From assembly GCF_018873765.1 (NCBI RefSeq), contig NC_057919.1, forward strand, positions 59,123,484-59,187,483: DNA of 64,000 bases, read 5' to 3'. A model generated the notes under the pieces. It was not told the DNA's origin, did no database searches, and worked only from the letters and a program-made list of their open reading frames with translations. This DNA is from Telopea speciosissima. Taxonomy: Eukaryota > Streptophyta > Magnoliopsida > Proteales > Proteaceae. A program made the position numbers and the translations under genes. Below, piece after piece: positions 46,147 through 58,453 of this stretch (its first letter is position 1; each line of letters begins with the position of its first letter).

Positions 46147-47387
46147 GGGGCAATTACTATCATTACCCTACACTTAGCCTATATCTATTAAAACTATCCT
46201 ACTTTAAACTTCTTTTCTGAAACTACCCTGCTTTTAAACTCTTATATTTTCTTTTACCCTCATATTTTTAAATACCTAGATTGCCCTTCCTTTCCACCTA
46301 GTAACCTGCTAATTAATTTAACCTATCATTCTTTTTCTATTTTTTACTATTTTTGTCATTAAAATAGTAAAAAATGAAAGCACCCACCCGCTTCTTCTCT
46401 CTCCCCTTTTTTACTCCATTCATTTTTTTTTCTTCAAATTTTCTATCTAATTAATTTTTTATTCAACATTTCATCCTCAACGTTCTTCTTCAAATAGATC
46501 ATGGTTCTAAGTATCGGTATCGTATCAGACGATATGTACCGATTTTGCTAGTTACTGATATCGTGTCGATACCGTATTGATAGCACGGTACATACAAGGG
46601 GTAAAATGATCAGAAAACTCATTTTTTAAAGGAGATTCAGGGGTAATTTGTCGGGTACAGCCGATCTAGGCCGATACCGTATTGGTATCATATCGGTTTT
46701 GCCAGTTACCGATACCCATTCTGATACTGTGCACTAAAACCATGGAACAGATCGATTCTCTTCAAAGAACCCCACTTCTTCTCTCTTTCCTCTTTTTATT
46801 CAATTCATCTTTCCGTGTTTTTTATTTTTTATTAACCTATACAACATGATTCTCGAGTCGTCACTCTTCTTCTCCCTCTTCATATTCGCACAAGCAGAAG
46901 TAGAAGACATGGGATAGAACGATACAAGATCAATCATCGGATTGTCTTTGCCTTCTTGGCGATTTCAGTTGAGAATCCATGAAAAATGGATCGATTTCAG
47001 AGAAGGAAACACACCTATAACGAAGATGAAGGAGAAGAACTGGATCACGGTGATGAAATGTTGAATAAAATATTAATTAAATAAAAAAATTGAAGGAAAA
47101 AAAAAACGAATGGAATAAGAAATGGGAGAGAGAAAAAACGGGTCGGGGTGATTTCATTTTTTACTTTTAATGATAAAAATAATAAAAAATAGAAGAAGAA
47201 TAGTAGATTAAATAGATTAGCAGATTACTAGATGAAAATGAAGGGCAATCTGGATATTTAAATGAGGGTAGAAGGAGATTGTAAGAGTTCAAAAACAGGA
47301 TAGTTTCAGGAAAGAAGTTTAAGGTAGAATAGTTTTAATAAATATAGGCTAAGTGTAGGAATGTAGGATAGTGATAGTAATTGCCCC
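46147..47387. mobile_element. MULE-type element with about 350-bp TIRs
   Basis: The element starts GGGGCAATTACTATCATTAC and ends with the inverted match (ATAGTGATAGTAATTGCCCC). Inverted similarity continues for about 350 bp on each side, through AAGGGCAATCTGG/CTAGATTGCCCTT and TTCAACATTTCATC/GATGAAATGTTGAA. It is flanked by a perfect 9-bp duplication, ATAAAAAGA (46138-46146 and 47388-47396). A 9-bp duplication plus long TIRs identifies the Mutator superfamily. No transposase is present. The core, about 46500-47040, includes a nested repeat (46508-46745) and unrecognised unique sequence. Confidence 0.92.
46508..46745. mobile_element. Nested MITE-like repeat of the CGATACC family
   Basis: The segment from ATGGTTCTAAGTATCGGTAT to CTGTGCACTAAAACCATGG has inverted ends (ATGGTT...AACCAT) and inner inverted CGATACCGTATTG and CGGTATCG motifs. 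Related text occurs at 55737-55900 and 56230-56460. It interrupts the core of the MULE-type element. Confidence 0.65.
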
Positions 47388-47396
47388 ATAAAAAGA

Positions 47397-47959
47397 TGAT
47401 GCTACCAGCCTTCCGCCTAATCTATGATAGATAGATAATGCCTTCATATACAATATTGCACGTACCACTGCTAGTAAAAATAGGAAAAAGGTAGAGTTTT
47501 TAACGGATGAGATCAGCCTTATTAGACTTAATCTCAGCCTTATATTAAATTTTAGATTTCTTTTTGATGGAATTATATTTAGTAAACGCATTTCAAAGCC
47601 GAGAAACACCAAAAAATTGTACTAAAGATATGAAACTCAGTTCTTTGGCACAACTCCAATCATCTCCGAGAGAGGAAGGCAATTTCGTCGTCGGAGTACT
47701 AGATCTATCTCCAATCATCGCCAATTTCTTCGCCGGAAATCAAGGCTGTTGAAGTGAGGACGTTCGTCGCGGACGCACCAGGCAGAGATCTGTTTCTTTC
47801 TTTTAAATTCCTTTTGTAATTTTTTGGCCTGTAATTTTTTGGCTTGCGCTGTAACGTGTGGTGGTCCGAGAAGCCGTTGATGAAGAACTCTTCTTGAAGA
47901 CTTGAAGGCTTGGAGACTTGAAGAAGAAGAAGAAGCCGAAAGAGTAGTCATGTGATAGA
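47397..47959. other. Spacer between MULE and LINE, possible LINE leader
   Basis: The DNA from about 47640 on has GC-richer, leader-like sequence and GAAGAAGAAG runs and may be the 5' UTR of the LINE that follows. No target duplication matching the LINE's 3' end was found, so the LINE start cannot be fixed. Confidence 0.4.
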
Positions 47960-48075
47960 AGATTACTCAGTTTTTTACCGATGGATATGGATCATTTTGC
48001 CACCACGATGGTGTGCTCGTAGTTTTTTTTTTCCTCCCCTGCTGTTGGAGTGATCTTACTTCTGTCTACTTGCTA

Positions 48076-48945
48076 ATGGCTTCGAAGGCGCTGACGATCT
48101 CACCCTCCCCATCTACTGCTGGATCATCTTCCTTCCCCTCTTCCCATCAGGACCAGTTTTACCAGCAACCGATTGTTTCTGATGAGGAAAACTCTGATGA
48201 TGAAGATACTTTCACTATCGATGAAGAGTATGAGGCCCATCTCTCCCACAGTGAGACTCACTCTCTTGCAGGTTGGATTCTATCGGGAAGGAGATACAGA
48301 AGACAATCGGTTCCTGAGGCTCTGGTCTCAGCTTGGAATACTACTTCCCCAGTTTATGTTTCCCCTCTCAAACCACATACTTATCTTTTCAAGTTCGAGC
48401 ACCCCATGGACCTGTACAATGTCTTGAATGAAACTCCGTGGTCGGTCGCGGGAAACATTATTGTCCTGGAACATTGGAGAGCAGCCATGGACTGGACTTT
48501 TTCTTCTACAGATATGTGGGTTCAATATCATGAGATCCCTGAAGAGCTGCGAGATCATCAACTTGTATCTAAAATGGTTTAGAAAGTTGGTGCGGTTAAG
48601 AAACTTCTCTTTGTTAATGGAGTCCGTGGGGGGCAACGAGTGCAGTACTACAGAGCTCGAACCACGGTGGACATCACCAAGCCTCTGAAACAATCCTTAA
48701 AGTTGAAGCGTAGAAATGGGGTTACCCAGGCCATGGAGATATGATACAAGCACCTCCCTTTGTTCTGCTACTACTGTGGTCGGCTGGGCCATGATGAACA
48801 GCGGTGCTGCACCTTATTTGAAGAGGAAGAAATCCATCAAAGTGCACATCACTGCGACAAAAATGTGGCCTGTTCGCAGTTCCCTCGAAGACGCTTTCAG
48901 CCTCACCTTCGCTGCCCGGCCCCAGATGCTGTTTTGATTGAGTAG
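48076..48945 (+). pseudogene. LINE ORF1: DUF4283-like domain and CCHC zinc knuckle
   Basis: The frame from ATG 48076 has a Ser/Pro-rich and acidic N-terminus, then a DUF4283-like RNA-binding domain (LVSAWNTTSPVYVSPLKPH, FEHPMDLYNVLNETPWSVAG, VLEHW, WVQYHEIPEELR). A TAG at 48580 interrupts it, after which the same frame resumes (KLLFVNGVRGGQRVQYYRAR), and a second in-frame stop occurs near 48742. The zinc knuckle CYYCGRLGHDEQRC follows at about 48763-48804. ORF1 proteins bind the LINE RNA. This copy is dead. Confidence 0.85.
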
Positions 48946-49742
48946 GCTCTGGCGTTCCTGCCTCAGTCTGAAACTCATGCCCCTGACCATGGTGTTGCTC
49001 AATGGCGGCGACATCCTGCAAGCTCGGCGGCAAGCTCAGGCCAAGCGGCAAATCCGGGTGGTGTACCTATTACCCCTAATAATTTCCTGATAACCCCCTC
49101 CATTAATCCTGCCCATGACCCCCGTGTTTCCCCTATATCCACTTCCCATTTCCCTTCTATTATGGAAAACTGCCATATTGATCCTTCTTACGTTAATCAC
49201 CACTCCACCTACCATTCCATACCACCTCCCCTTACCATTTCCCCTTTAAATGTTCATCCACCAGCCCCCCTACCCGTATCTTCTTCTCCTATTTCCTTTA
49301 ACCCTCCCTCCATTACCGATAATCCAGGGAGTCACCTTCTTATGCTCCTTAAAAATCTCCCCTAGACCCCTGAGATATCACATGCTCTAACGGCCCTCTT
49401 ACCCCACTTATCCAGCTGTACTCTCTCAGACCCGCCATCTGTGACCGCAAATCACTCCCCTCTACCCCAAACCCACACCCGAAACCACCCTATTGACCAA
49501 GGGCTGCACCCTACTCCAAAGCCAGACTTTATTGACCCTCTTCATGGCGAGCAACACGTCATACCCCCACCCTCTCACGACTCAAATCACCCTGGCCGAC
49601 GAGTGCAGGCTTCTAAGCGGCTGCGGTTGTCTTCAGAGTACACAGGTACAAACGATGATATGGACTTGGCTGCTGATGACTCTTCGACTTTTTTAGGATT
49701 GAAACCCGTGGAGACTGGAGGGAACCAGCTCCATGGGGGGAT

Positions 49743-52700
49743 ATGAGGCTGCTCGGGTGGAACTGTCAAGGGTTGGGGAGACCTCGACAATTCGATACCT
49801 TAATCATCTCCTCCAAGTTGACAGACCTGAGGTGGTTTTTTTAATGGAGACTAAAAGCAATGGCAAGGTTTTTGAGCAAATCAGAAGATGTGGAAACTTT
49901 AGTGGCTTTTCAATTGTGGACCCGATTGGTGCATTGGGAGGGCTTGCTTTGTTATGGAAAGAGTCTGTAAATATGACAATTCTGTCATTTGATGTTAACT
50001 TGTTTGATGCTAAAGTAAAGATTATGGACTTTCCCCCCTTTTACCTAACGTGTGTTTATGGTGATCCGGTGAAACATAAAAGAAAACTTGTGTGGGATCG
50101 TATTGTTGCGGTAGGAAGTTAAAGGCAAGGCAATTGGTTATGCTATGGTGATTTTAATTCTTACCTCTCCTGGCACAAAAAGGCTGGTGGTTCCAAATCG
50201 TGCTCTAGGGATTCTGACATCTTTAGGGAATTCCTGGATGCATGTGATTTCCTTGATCTTGGGTGCCAAGAGCCAAAATTTACATGGAATAATAGAAGAA
50301 GCGGGCAGTCGAACATCAGGATTCAGGTGGATCGTGCACTTTGCAACCCTACCTGGAGACAGACTTTTGAAGATGCAACGGTCTTTGTTAAGCCAGCAGT
50401 TAATTCGGACCACAACCCTATTGTTATTGACACTGAGGGGGGTTCTTCCCATGGACAAAGACCATTTCGGTTGGAGTCCATGTGGATGCTCTATGAGGAT
50501 TGCAAGAACACTGCTGCCAAGACTTGGTCCATCTTTACTACTGGTTCCCCTGCTCACCGTGTTCTAAGAAAGACCAATCACTGCAGAAATGTCTTCAAGA
50601 AGTGGAACAGGGAGGTGTTTGGAAACATCTATGAAAATATTAAAAATCTAAAATCCCAGCTGGAGCATATTCAGGGCCTTCCCAAGTCTGTGTTCTCACA
50701 ACAGAAAGAGTCTGACGTTTCAAAGCTTCTTGAGGATGAGTTACAGAAAGAAGAGGAGATGTGGAGGCAGAAGTCACGGATTGATTGGATCAGGGGAGGC
50801 GACAAAAATACTTCTTTCTTCCATATTTCGACTGTTAGAAGAAGGCATCGAAATCGGATGCTAAAGCTGAAGCACCCTTCTGGCCAGTGGTCGTCTAGTA
50901 CATCAGAGGTATCTGACATTCTCTGTAATTATTTTCAGCATATTTACTCTTCAGAACCTGTGCATGATCATGCTTTGGAATTGGTTCTGGATTCAATTGA
51001 GCCTATTGTGACTAGTGAGATTAATGAGGCTCTGTGCAAAGACCCAACAATGGAAGATGTCAGGCTTGCACCTTTGCAATGGCTCCTCTTAAGTCACCTG
51101 GACCGGATGGCTTACCACCAATATTCTATCAAAAATACTGGGATATTGTGAGGGACGATTTATTCTCCCTTGTGTTGAATTTTTTTAGAACTGGTATTAT
51201 CCCATCAGAGTTAAATCGTACCTACATTTGCCTTATTCCAAAAGTGGGAGTTCCTGAGACGGCGGACCAATTTTGGCCCATTAGTCTATGCAATGTGGCC
51301 TTTAAAATCATCACAAAGCTTGTTGCAGACCGCTTGCATGGAGTGTTGAACCAAATCATTGCCCCAAATAAGTCAGCTTTCATTCCTGATCGCCTTATCT
51401 CTGATAATATTATGGTAGCCCATGAGATGTTCCATTATATTAAGAAACAGAAGCGAGGTAAACACAGTTTCCTAGCCCTTAAGCTTGACATGCGAAAGGC
51501 ATATGATAGGCTGGAGTGGAACTTCGTGGAAGGTATGCTCTTAAAGTTGGGCTTAGATCGGCTTTGGGTTGACGGGGTGATGTCTTATATTAAGACAGTC
51601 ACTTATAATCTCTTTATTAATGGCTGCATAAAGGGTAAAATCATCCCAACAAGGGGGATTAGACAGGGAGACCCAATCTCACCGGCTATTTTCATCTTAT
51701 GTTCTCAAGCTCTTACTGCTGTTATTAAGAGAGCTGAGGCTGTAGGGAATCTTCACGGTGTTAGGGTGAGGCATAGGGGGGTTGCCATCACGCATTTGCT
51801 TTTTGCTGACGACTGTTTACTCTTTTCTAGAGTTAATTTGCAGGAAGTGAACTCTCTTAAGGAGTGCTTAGATCTTCATTGTCAAGCGACGGGCCAGGCC
51901 ATTAATTTGCAAAAGTCTAGCCTCACTTTCAGTCCAAACACCCATGTTAAATTCAAAAGATGGTTTTCAAGGGTGCTAAAGGTGAAATATGGAGAAGGCC
52001 CATCGAAATATTTGGGATTGCCAACTGACTTTGGTAGCTCAAAGAAGACCATTTTCAATGAAGTGAAGGAGAAAACTATGAATAAATTATAGGGGTGGAA
52101 GGGCAGTTTACTTTCTCATGCTGGCAGGGAGGTCCTCTTGAAATCAGCTATAAGCCCCATGTTAAATTTTGCAGGATCCCACTTGAAGTTGCCTGTCTCA
52201 TTTCACAATGCCATCAAGAGGGCCTCCTCAAATTTCTATTGGGGTAATGCTGAAAGAAATAGAAGGATCCATTGGATTTCTTGGCCGAGATTATGCAAAC
52301 CAAAATCAGTTGGTGGGTTGGGCTTTAAAGATACAAGGCTACAGAATCGAGCTCTCTTAGCAAAGGTGGCTTGGCGTTTGTGGCCAACTCCAAATTCTTA
52401 CTGGGCTAGCTTTCTCAAGTCTATTTACTACCTTGCCACTGATTTCTTGCATGCAAGATTGGGTAATCAACCTTTGTGGGGTTGGAGAAGTATTCTGGAG
52501 GGGAGGGTGGTGCTTTTGGATGGTTTATTGTGGAAAATTGGTGATGGCCATAAGGTTGATATTTGGAAGGACAATTGGATCCCTTCGCTGCCCAACTATA
52601 AGGTGCAATCCCAAAGGCCTGTGGACTATGGGCTCACTTTTGTTGCTGACTTAATTGATCCAACTAGCCGCACGTGGAAGACTAGCCTCTTACAGCGCCT

Positions 52701-54839
52701 GTTCCAGCCTGCGGAGGTTAATGCTATTTTAAAGATTTCTCGTAGTTTCTTCGCTGAAGAGGATATTCAGGTCTGGGGTGCCTCCAAGGATGGGCGCTTC
52801 TCTATAAAGTCGGCATATTGGCTTCTTGCGAAGGAGGAGGAGGCCCAAAGGTCAAGGGCAGCAACATCTAGAGTTCGCCATTGGGAGATGATTCCAGAAA
52901 GGGTTTGGAGGAGAATCTGGAAGAATGATACTCTGCCGAAGATAAAAGCCTTTATTTGGAGAACTTGCAGTGAAGGACTCCCAACAGGCTCAGGTCTTCA
53001 TGCTCGCCAAATTCCCATTGATCCAGTGTGCCCACGCGGATTTGAGAAGGAACCGGGGATCATCTCGTAGGGGTGTCAATAATACCCGGCTGGCCCGAAC
53101 CCGCCCGAACCCGCCACGAGCCCCGCCCGAACCCGACACGATCCGCAGCGGCCGAAGGGCGGTCGTGGTTGAGATTTTGGCCTGACCGGGTCGGGTCGGG
53201 TCGGGCTCAAGGTGGCGGCCTAGCCGGCCACGGCCCCGACCGACCTGAATTCTTTATAAGCCTTTATATGGCTGAAAATACCAAAATACCCATAAGAGTG
53301 ATAAATAACCCTAATCCCATATGACCATATTCCCTTTTCGTTTTCACTTTTCACATTTTCAGTATTCCCGTTCTTCTTCTACATCCATATGGTTGATTGT
53401 GGCGAGTATTTTTATTCATGGATGATTGTAGCAGAGTATTTTTATGGATGTTTGTGGCAGTATTTATATGGATATTTGTGGTAGATTATTATGGATGATT
53501 GTGGTAGTATTTTTATGATGTTTATGGAAGTATTTATTTATAGATGTTTGTGAGAGTATTTTTATTTATGGATGTTTATGGCAATATTCATATTTATGGA
53601 TTTTTATAGATGTTTGTGAATTATTTTTATTTAAATTTACAAGTCCCTCTCTCCCTCTCTCTCCTTCCCATCTTATTCTTATTCTTTATAGAATTTTTCA
53701 GGTTTTTTTTAGATATATTCTTTGATATATATCAATCGGGTCAAGAGGGTTAAAACAGTGGTCAAGACGGGGTCAATCAGTGGCCGATTCGAGTCTCTGC
53801 CTTTAGACCCTATCGGGGTCGGGTCAGTCGGGGTTAGGGCTGAGAAAACCCTGGCAGTGGTCGGTCGGGTTGAGGGTTTCTTGGCCTGCCAGGGTTGGGT
53901 CAGGGTCAGGGTCAGGGTTTAGACCTCTAGGGTCAGGGTCAGGGTTTTGGCAGGCCCGGCCCAACCCGACCCATTGACACCCCTAATCATCTGTTGTTGG
54001 ACTGTCCTTTCGCAAGAGCGGTTTGGCATGGAAGTTCTCTTCATTATTCCCCTCCTACGGATGTAACTCCCACCATTGCTGGATGGTTAGGTAGCTGGGA
54101 TGTCGTGTTTCGACATGACAAAAGGTTGGCGTGTGAGGCACTGTCGAAGGTAGCTTTCTTGTGCTGGTACCTGTGGAGAGCTTGGAATGAGTTGTGCTTC
54201 AATTCTATCTGCTGGACTCCCTCAGAAGTCATCTCCATGGCAAACAAGGCTTATTTGGAATTTGCAGAGGTTGGGAAGCCTGAAGGTCTCTCGAATTCGT
54301 CTCAGGTTGCAGATAGAGACTCCCCCCCTCAAGTCTGGATTGTACCTCCAACAGGTATTACAAAGATAAACTACGATGCTGCTCTCCCGCAAGACAATGC
54401 AAAGGGTGGTCTGGGATTGGTTTTGCGAGATCATGCTGGTAATTAGAGAAAGTTTGTTTCCATTCCCATGTGTTTCAATTCAACTCTTTAAGGAGAACTG
54501 CTGGCTGTTCGTGCTGCTCTGCGGCTGGCTCTTGAGTTAGGTCTCAAGCAGGTTCAAGTTGAGTCGGATTGTAGAGAGGCTGTGAACTATATCTTGGATC
54601 ACTCGTGTATAGCCCCTATCGATTCAGCTGTGGTGCTTGGTGATATTTGGAAGCTCTCTACTTCCTTTTCTTCTATTTCTTTTCACTGTATTTCTAGGGC
54701 TATTAATGGTGTTGCCGATGCCCTAGCCAGGAAAGCCCTGTCATTGGTGTGTTTGATAGATTGGCCTCTTTCTACTCAGTGGCTTCATGAGCTCTGTTCT
54801 CGTGAAGCTGCTGCTTGTACACACCCCCTTTCTCAGTAA
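49743..54839 (+). pseudogene. LINE ORF2: endonuclease, reverse transcriptase, zf-RVT, RNase H
   Basis: ORF2 begins at ATG 49743 (MRLLGWNCQGLGRPR). The apurinic endonuclease part is in mixed frames: VVFLMETKSN at about 49830, FSIVDPIGALGGLALLWKES, and TWNNRR-like text near 50290. RT has SPGPDGLPPIFYQKYW near 51110, CLIPKVGVPE, SAFIPDRLISDNI, KLDMRKAYDRLEW, RQGDPISPAIFI and catalytic FADDCLLF near 51800. Next is KSAYWLLAKEE, IKAFIWRTCSEGLP, and the zf-RVT motif split by the hAT element (CPRG left, HLLLDC right at about 53985-54005). RNase H is at about 54350-54760 (INYDAAL, GGLGLVLRDHAGN, VESDCREAV, NGVADALARKALSL). Breaks include a frame change near 49790, TAG at 52090-52092 and a stop near 54445. 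Confidence 0.88.
53068..53985. mobile_element. hAT-like non-autonomous element inside the LINE
   Basis: The ends TAGGGGTGTCAAT and ATTGACACCCCTA are perfect 13-bp inverted repeats. The target ATCATCTG follows the right end (53986-53993) and ATCATCTC-G precedes the left end, giving an 8-bp duplication with an extra or changed base. Removing the insert restores the LINE zinc-motif text. Subterminal zones are crowded with GGGTCGGGTC and GGGTCAGGGTCAGGG, typical of hAT transposase-binding regions. No transposase frame was seen. Confidence 0.9.
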
Positions 54840-54862
54840 ATTTCCCTCTTAGAAGGAAAAAG

Positions 54863-55548
54863 GTCTCTCTTGCTCTCAGTTCATATTCGATCCTTGCTTC
54901 CTTTTTTTTTTTTTTTTAGTAAATAAAGAAAATATTAGTTACTATATTTTTCTATAATTTAATTTTTTAAGCATTTATTTGCATGCCATGTGATAAATAC
55001 TGAAATGTTTAACTTCACTAGGCATAATGCTTAGAAGAAAAAAAAACGACGACATAGAACCGGGTTCTTATAATCATAAGCAGGCACGGAATCATTCAAA
55101 GTCGATTCCGATCCGAATCGAATCCAAATCAGCTTGAATCAGTTCGGTCCATCTGTTTTTAAGCTATTTTATAGTGAAAATAGTTACAATTTAGGAATCG
55201 AGAATCGGTCCTTGAATTGGTTTGATTCAAGGTGGCTTACAATGAAAATGACTAGGTATCGACCGATTTGGATCTGATTCAGACAATAACAATTAGGAAC
55301 TGTGGAAGTTGGGATTAGTATCAGCCGATTCCGATCTGTATCCGCCTATTCACAGATTCTCTTTTCTTAAAACCCTGCATAAAACCCCCACTCGGCCACA
55401 ACCATCGCCTGATTGGTGATGAAAACGATTATCTCTCAAAACTTTTCGCCAAAAAGGGAACTCTGTAAATATATAGGGAGCCAAAAGCGAAAAAGCATGT
55501 CTTAGGAAGACAGCAACGAGGCTACCAAGATCACACGGCCTCGGAAAA
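54863..55548. other. Intergenic, dispersed repeat fragments
   Basis: There is a T-run at about 54902-54918. At 55090-55350 there is a diverged repeat with GATTCCGATCCGAATCG and GATCTGATTCAG motifs, like that at 26050-26330. No gene was recognised. Confidence 0.5.
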
Positions 55549-55680
55549 TTATCTCCCCCAGTACTGGGGGCGATGTTGTGCGCATTGTGCGGCGCAGCAC
55601 CGCCCACGTGTGCACAGTGGGCCCCATCGTGCACACATGGGCGGTGCTGCACAGCACCTCCCCAGTACTAGGGGCGATAA
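55549..55680. mobile_element. GC-rich hairpin MITE
   Basis: The 132-bp unit runs from TTATCTCCCCCAGTACTGGG to CCCAGTACTAGGGGCGATAA. Its two halves pair almost throughout, including GCAGCACCGCCCACGTGTGC against GCACACATGGGCGGTGCTGC. It is much richer in G and C than its surroundings and should form a stable hairpin. The central GTGGGCCCCA is palindromic. Confidence 0.8.
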
Positions 55681-55736
55681 GGACCCCACGGCTTCCCACT
55701 TTGCTGTTTCCGTTCCTCTTTGCCTCTCCTTAACAT

Positions 55737-56470
55737 GGTTCGTAATCTTGGTATCGGTATCAGGTCGGTGGATCGGATCAAGATTAACCAAACTCGTGAC
55801 AAATATGACGCTGTTGCCCTTGTTTTTTGTAAAATAAAAATCCATTTTTTTTCTTTTTTATCCCTATTCGTACAGGTAGATCGGATTGGTCTCGATCGAT
55901 ACCATTCCGATCCGGCCAAAGTCGGCCTATCCGTGCTCCTTAGACCTCTTTTTGTCCGTGATACATGCACTCCTCTTTTTTATGCTTAGTCTTATATCTA
56001 AGCTTTAGTGCGTATGCTTAAAAGTTGAAAAGAACATCTCTTTTTATACTTTATAGTATCACGATGCTACCATGCATGAGGTCCCAGGTGTTTATCATGG
56101 TTTGAGAATCAGAATTAGATTGGAATTGACTTGATCTGATTTTGATCCGGTCGATTCGTATTGGATTTCTAGGGTTCATGTTGATTCGTATTGGATGATT
56201 TTGATCCCATTGTTGATTCCATTTAAAGCTTAGCATTGTTCATAATCTCGGATCGGTCGATATTGGTCAGACCGAATTGATATCGGTCAAGAATGTATCC
56301 TGACTGATTCAAAGGTACGTCCAAAGTGTAAAATGTTAATTAAAATTGATTTTTGTTAAAAAGCAGGGGTAAATCTGTTCAATCTAGCCGATCTGAATAG
56401 GTTTCGGCCTTGACCAATATTTGAGACCGATCTCATGATGAAAAACCATGATGCTTGTTGGTTGATTTTG
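55737..56470. repeat. Dispersed CGATACC/GATCGGT repeats
   Basis: Segments such as CATGGTTCGTAATCTTGGTA, TCGGTATCAGGTCGG, GATCGGTCGATATTGGTC and the final AAAAACCATGATGC resemble the nested repeat at 46508-46745. Ends beginning CATGGTT and closing AACCATG suggest MITEs of one family. Boundaries are unclear. Confidence 0.5.
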
Positions 56471-56798
56471 GGATGTCAATTTGGAATTGGAATTGAAACC
56501 GACTGTTTAAACCAAATCAAATCGAAAAAGTGGTTCGATTTTGATTTTGGAAAATGGATTTTATTTCGATTCAGTTCAATTTTAAAAGTTAAAAGTGGCG
56601 GTTTGAATTGAATCAAATTGAACCAACTAAAATGGATTCAAACTGAATAAAATATATTTGAATCCAAAAACCAAATATGAATCTAATGAAATCAAATAAG
56701 TTGATAGAAGTTTCAAAGCCTAATTAGACCAAATAAGAATCGAATCAAATGGTATCAGTTTGATTTTGATTTTACCTTTTTAAATTCATTTACTTTTT

Positions 56799-57183
56799 AT
56801 AAATTACATGTCACCCCTTGGTCTTTAAACGAAACTCAAATCACCCTTTGGTTTTTTAAAATATTCATCTATCTCCCTCTATAGTAATATTGGTGTTAGT
56901 TAGCTGTTAGTTATTGGTGTAAAAGGACTATTTTACCCTTGTATTAAAACATTAGAATTAAATGTACAATACAAAGGTAAAATCGTAAATCAACACTGGT
57001 CAAGGGTAGTTTAAGAATTTAAATTTATTTAACTGGCTGACATCATCACTTAACAACATAAAACTAACGGTAGGGACTAATTTGTCATATTGGGGTCTAA
57101 TATGGGGGGTGATTTAAGTATTTTCACAAATCAGGGGGTGATTTGAGTTTCATTTAAAAATTAGGGGGTGTCATGTAATTTAT
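56799..57183. mobile_element. Long-TIR MITE, family with 58454-58810, copy 1
   Basis: The ends ATAAATTACATGTCACCCCT and AGGGGGTGTCATGTAATTTAT are inverted, and pairing continues through ACGAAACTCAAATCACCC and GGGTGATTTGAGTTTCAT and then into the centre (TAACACCAATA-type against TATTGGTGTAA-type). About 385 bp long and non-coding. The terminal sequence is shared with the larger element at 59099. Confidence 0.82.
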
Positions 57184-57202
57184 CCATTTATATTTAATGT
57201 AT

Positions 57203-58316
57203 TAGGGGTGCAAATTTGGCCCTGTCGGCCCTGAGCCCGAACAGGGCTTGGGCTTAAGATTTCTGGGCCTGAGGGCGGGTGAGGGCCAGAAATTCATGGC
57301 CCTGAGTCAGGGTCGGGTCGGTTCCTGGTTGAGACCTCGGGTTCAGCCCGACCCTGATTTTGACCCTACTTTGGCCCTTTAGTTAGCTTTTGAATTTTAA
57401 ATTACCCATTATAGGATAAAATACTGCTCCCGCTTACAGCTTGTCTTCAACCTATTTACTTAATTACCCTTAAATTACATGTATTGTTCCTAAAATACCC
57501 AAACCCTAGTCGCTAAACCCCAACAATATCCCAATCTAACCCTAAAAATGTACCAACCCCTTTTATATTCTCATTTTCCCTGTTGTTGTCGTCTCCACGC
57601 CTCCACACCTTCTCAATCGAACCCTTGACGTTGACGACTTGACGGAGCTGTTGCTCGCCGCTATTGCAATTTCTGCAACCCAATACTTTTGACTTCCTTC
57701 TAGCTCTCATTTGAATTGAACCTCTGCGACTATACCTGTCGACCCTCTCTAATTTAACTGGTAAGTCTTTCTCTCCCTTCGTTCTACATTCTTATCTATT
57801 TTTGCATTTTTAATTAATGTATTTGACTTGTTTTCTTTGTTTCCACTTTCCAGGCTGCATATTGTTGGAAATCTGGCGTATTATTCATGACTTTAGAATT
57901 TTAGAAGCTTTGCAGAGAGAGAAACATAGAACATTGGCACCGGCCAGGGACCCCAAACCATTCATGTGATTTCTCCAAGAGATGTTCCATTTTATTTTCA
58001 TGGAATCTGCCCCAGATAGAGCATTCTTAATTTCTCAAACCCCTTTCTATTTTTTCATTCAACAAAGGAGAAAAAAGAAGCATCGTAATTCAGGGTCAAG
58101 GTCAGGGTCAGGGCCAACCTGACCCAGCCCTGCCTAATCAGGGCTAATTAGGGCAGGCTTGGGCTGGGCTATCTAGGCCCGTCAGGGTCAGGGTTAGGGT
58201 CAGGGTTTTAAGATCCTGAGTCAGGGTCAGGACGGGTTTGGGCCTAGATAAGGGGAATCAGGGTTGGGCTAGGGTTTCAAAAAGTCCGACCCAACCCGAC
58301 CCTGTTGCAGCCCTAA
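57203..58316. mobile_element. hAT-like element with GGGTCAGGG subterminal repeats
   Basis: The ends TAGGGGTGCAA and TTGCAGCCCTA are inverted with one mismatch, flanked by AATGTAT (57196-57202 and 58317-58323). Both subterminal zones carry TCAGGGTCGGGTCGG and GGGTCAGGGTCAGGG, as in 53068-53985. The centre (57530-57870) has a leader-like stretch with a good donor (CTGGTAAGTC near 57770) and acceptor (TTTCCAGGC near 57854), possibly the 5' UTR intron of the parental transposase gene. No transposase protein was recognised. Confidence 0.75.
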
Positions 58317-58453
58317 ATGTATCCTGAATCAAACCGAAATCAAACCGAAAAAATCAAAACCGGACTGATTGGCACCCATAGACAGCTGGTGATCCTTTGA
58401 TGCATTAAAGAGATGGAAGTGAGATAAGGTAAAGATATACGGATTAATTAAGA

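Larger units (their letters stand above)
47960..54862 (+). mobile_element. Nearly complete plant L1-type LINE, split by a hAT element
   Basis: About 6 kb of LINE lies on the + strand with ORF1, ORF2 and a short 3' UTR ending near GGAAAAAGG (54856-54864). It encodes an RNA-binding ORF1 protein, then endonuclease, reverse transcriptase, zf-RVT and RNase H. It is interrupted in the zf-RVT motif by a 0.9 kb hAT-like element (53068-53985). Breaks include a TAG at 48580 in ORF1, frame changes in the endonuclease part, and TAG at 52090 after the RT core. The 5' boundary is approximate. Confidence 0.88.

Noticed and set aside
48722-49051. 109-codon ORF opposite LINE ORF1
   Set aside because: It is the shadow of the zinc-knuckle region of ORF1 on the other strand.
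55502-55845. Several ORFs on both strands near 55.6 kb
   Set aside because: They arise from a GC-rich hairpin MITE whose inverted halves keep frames open.
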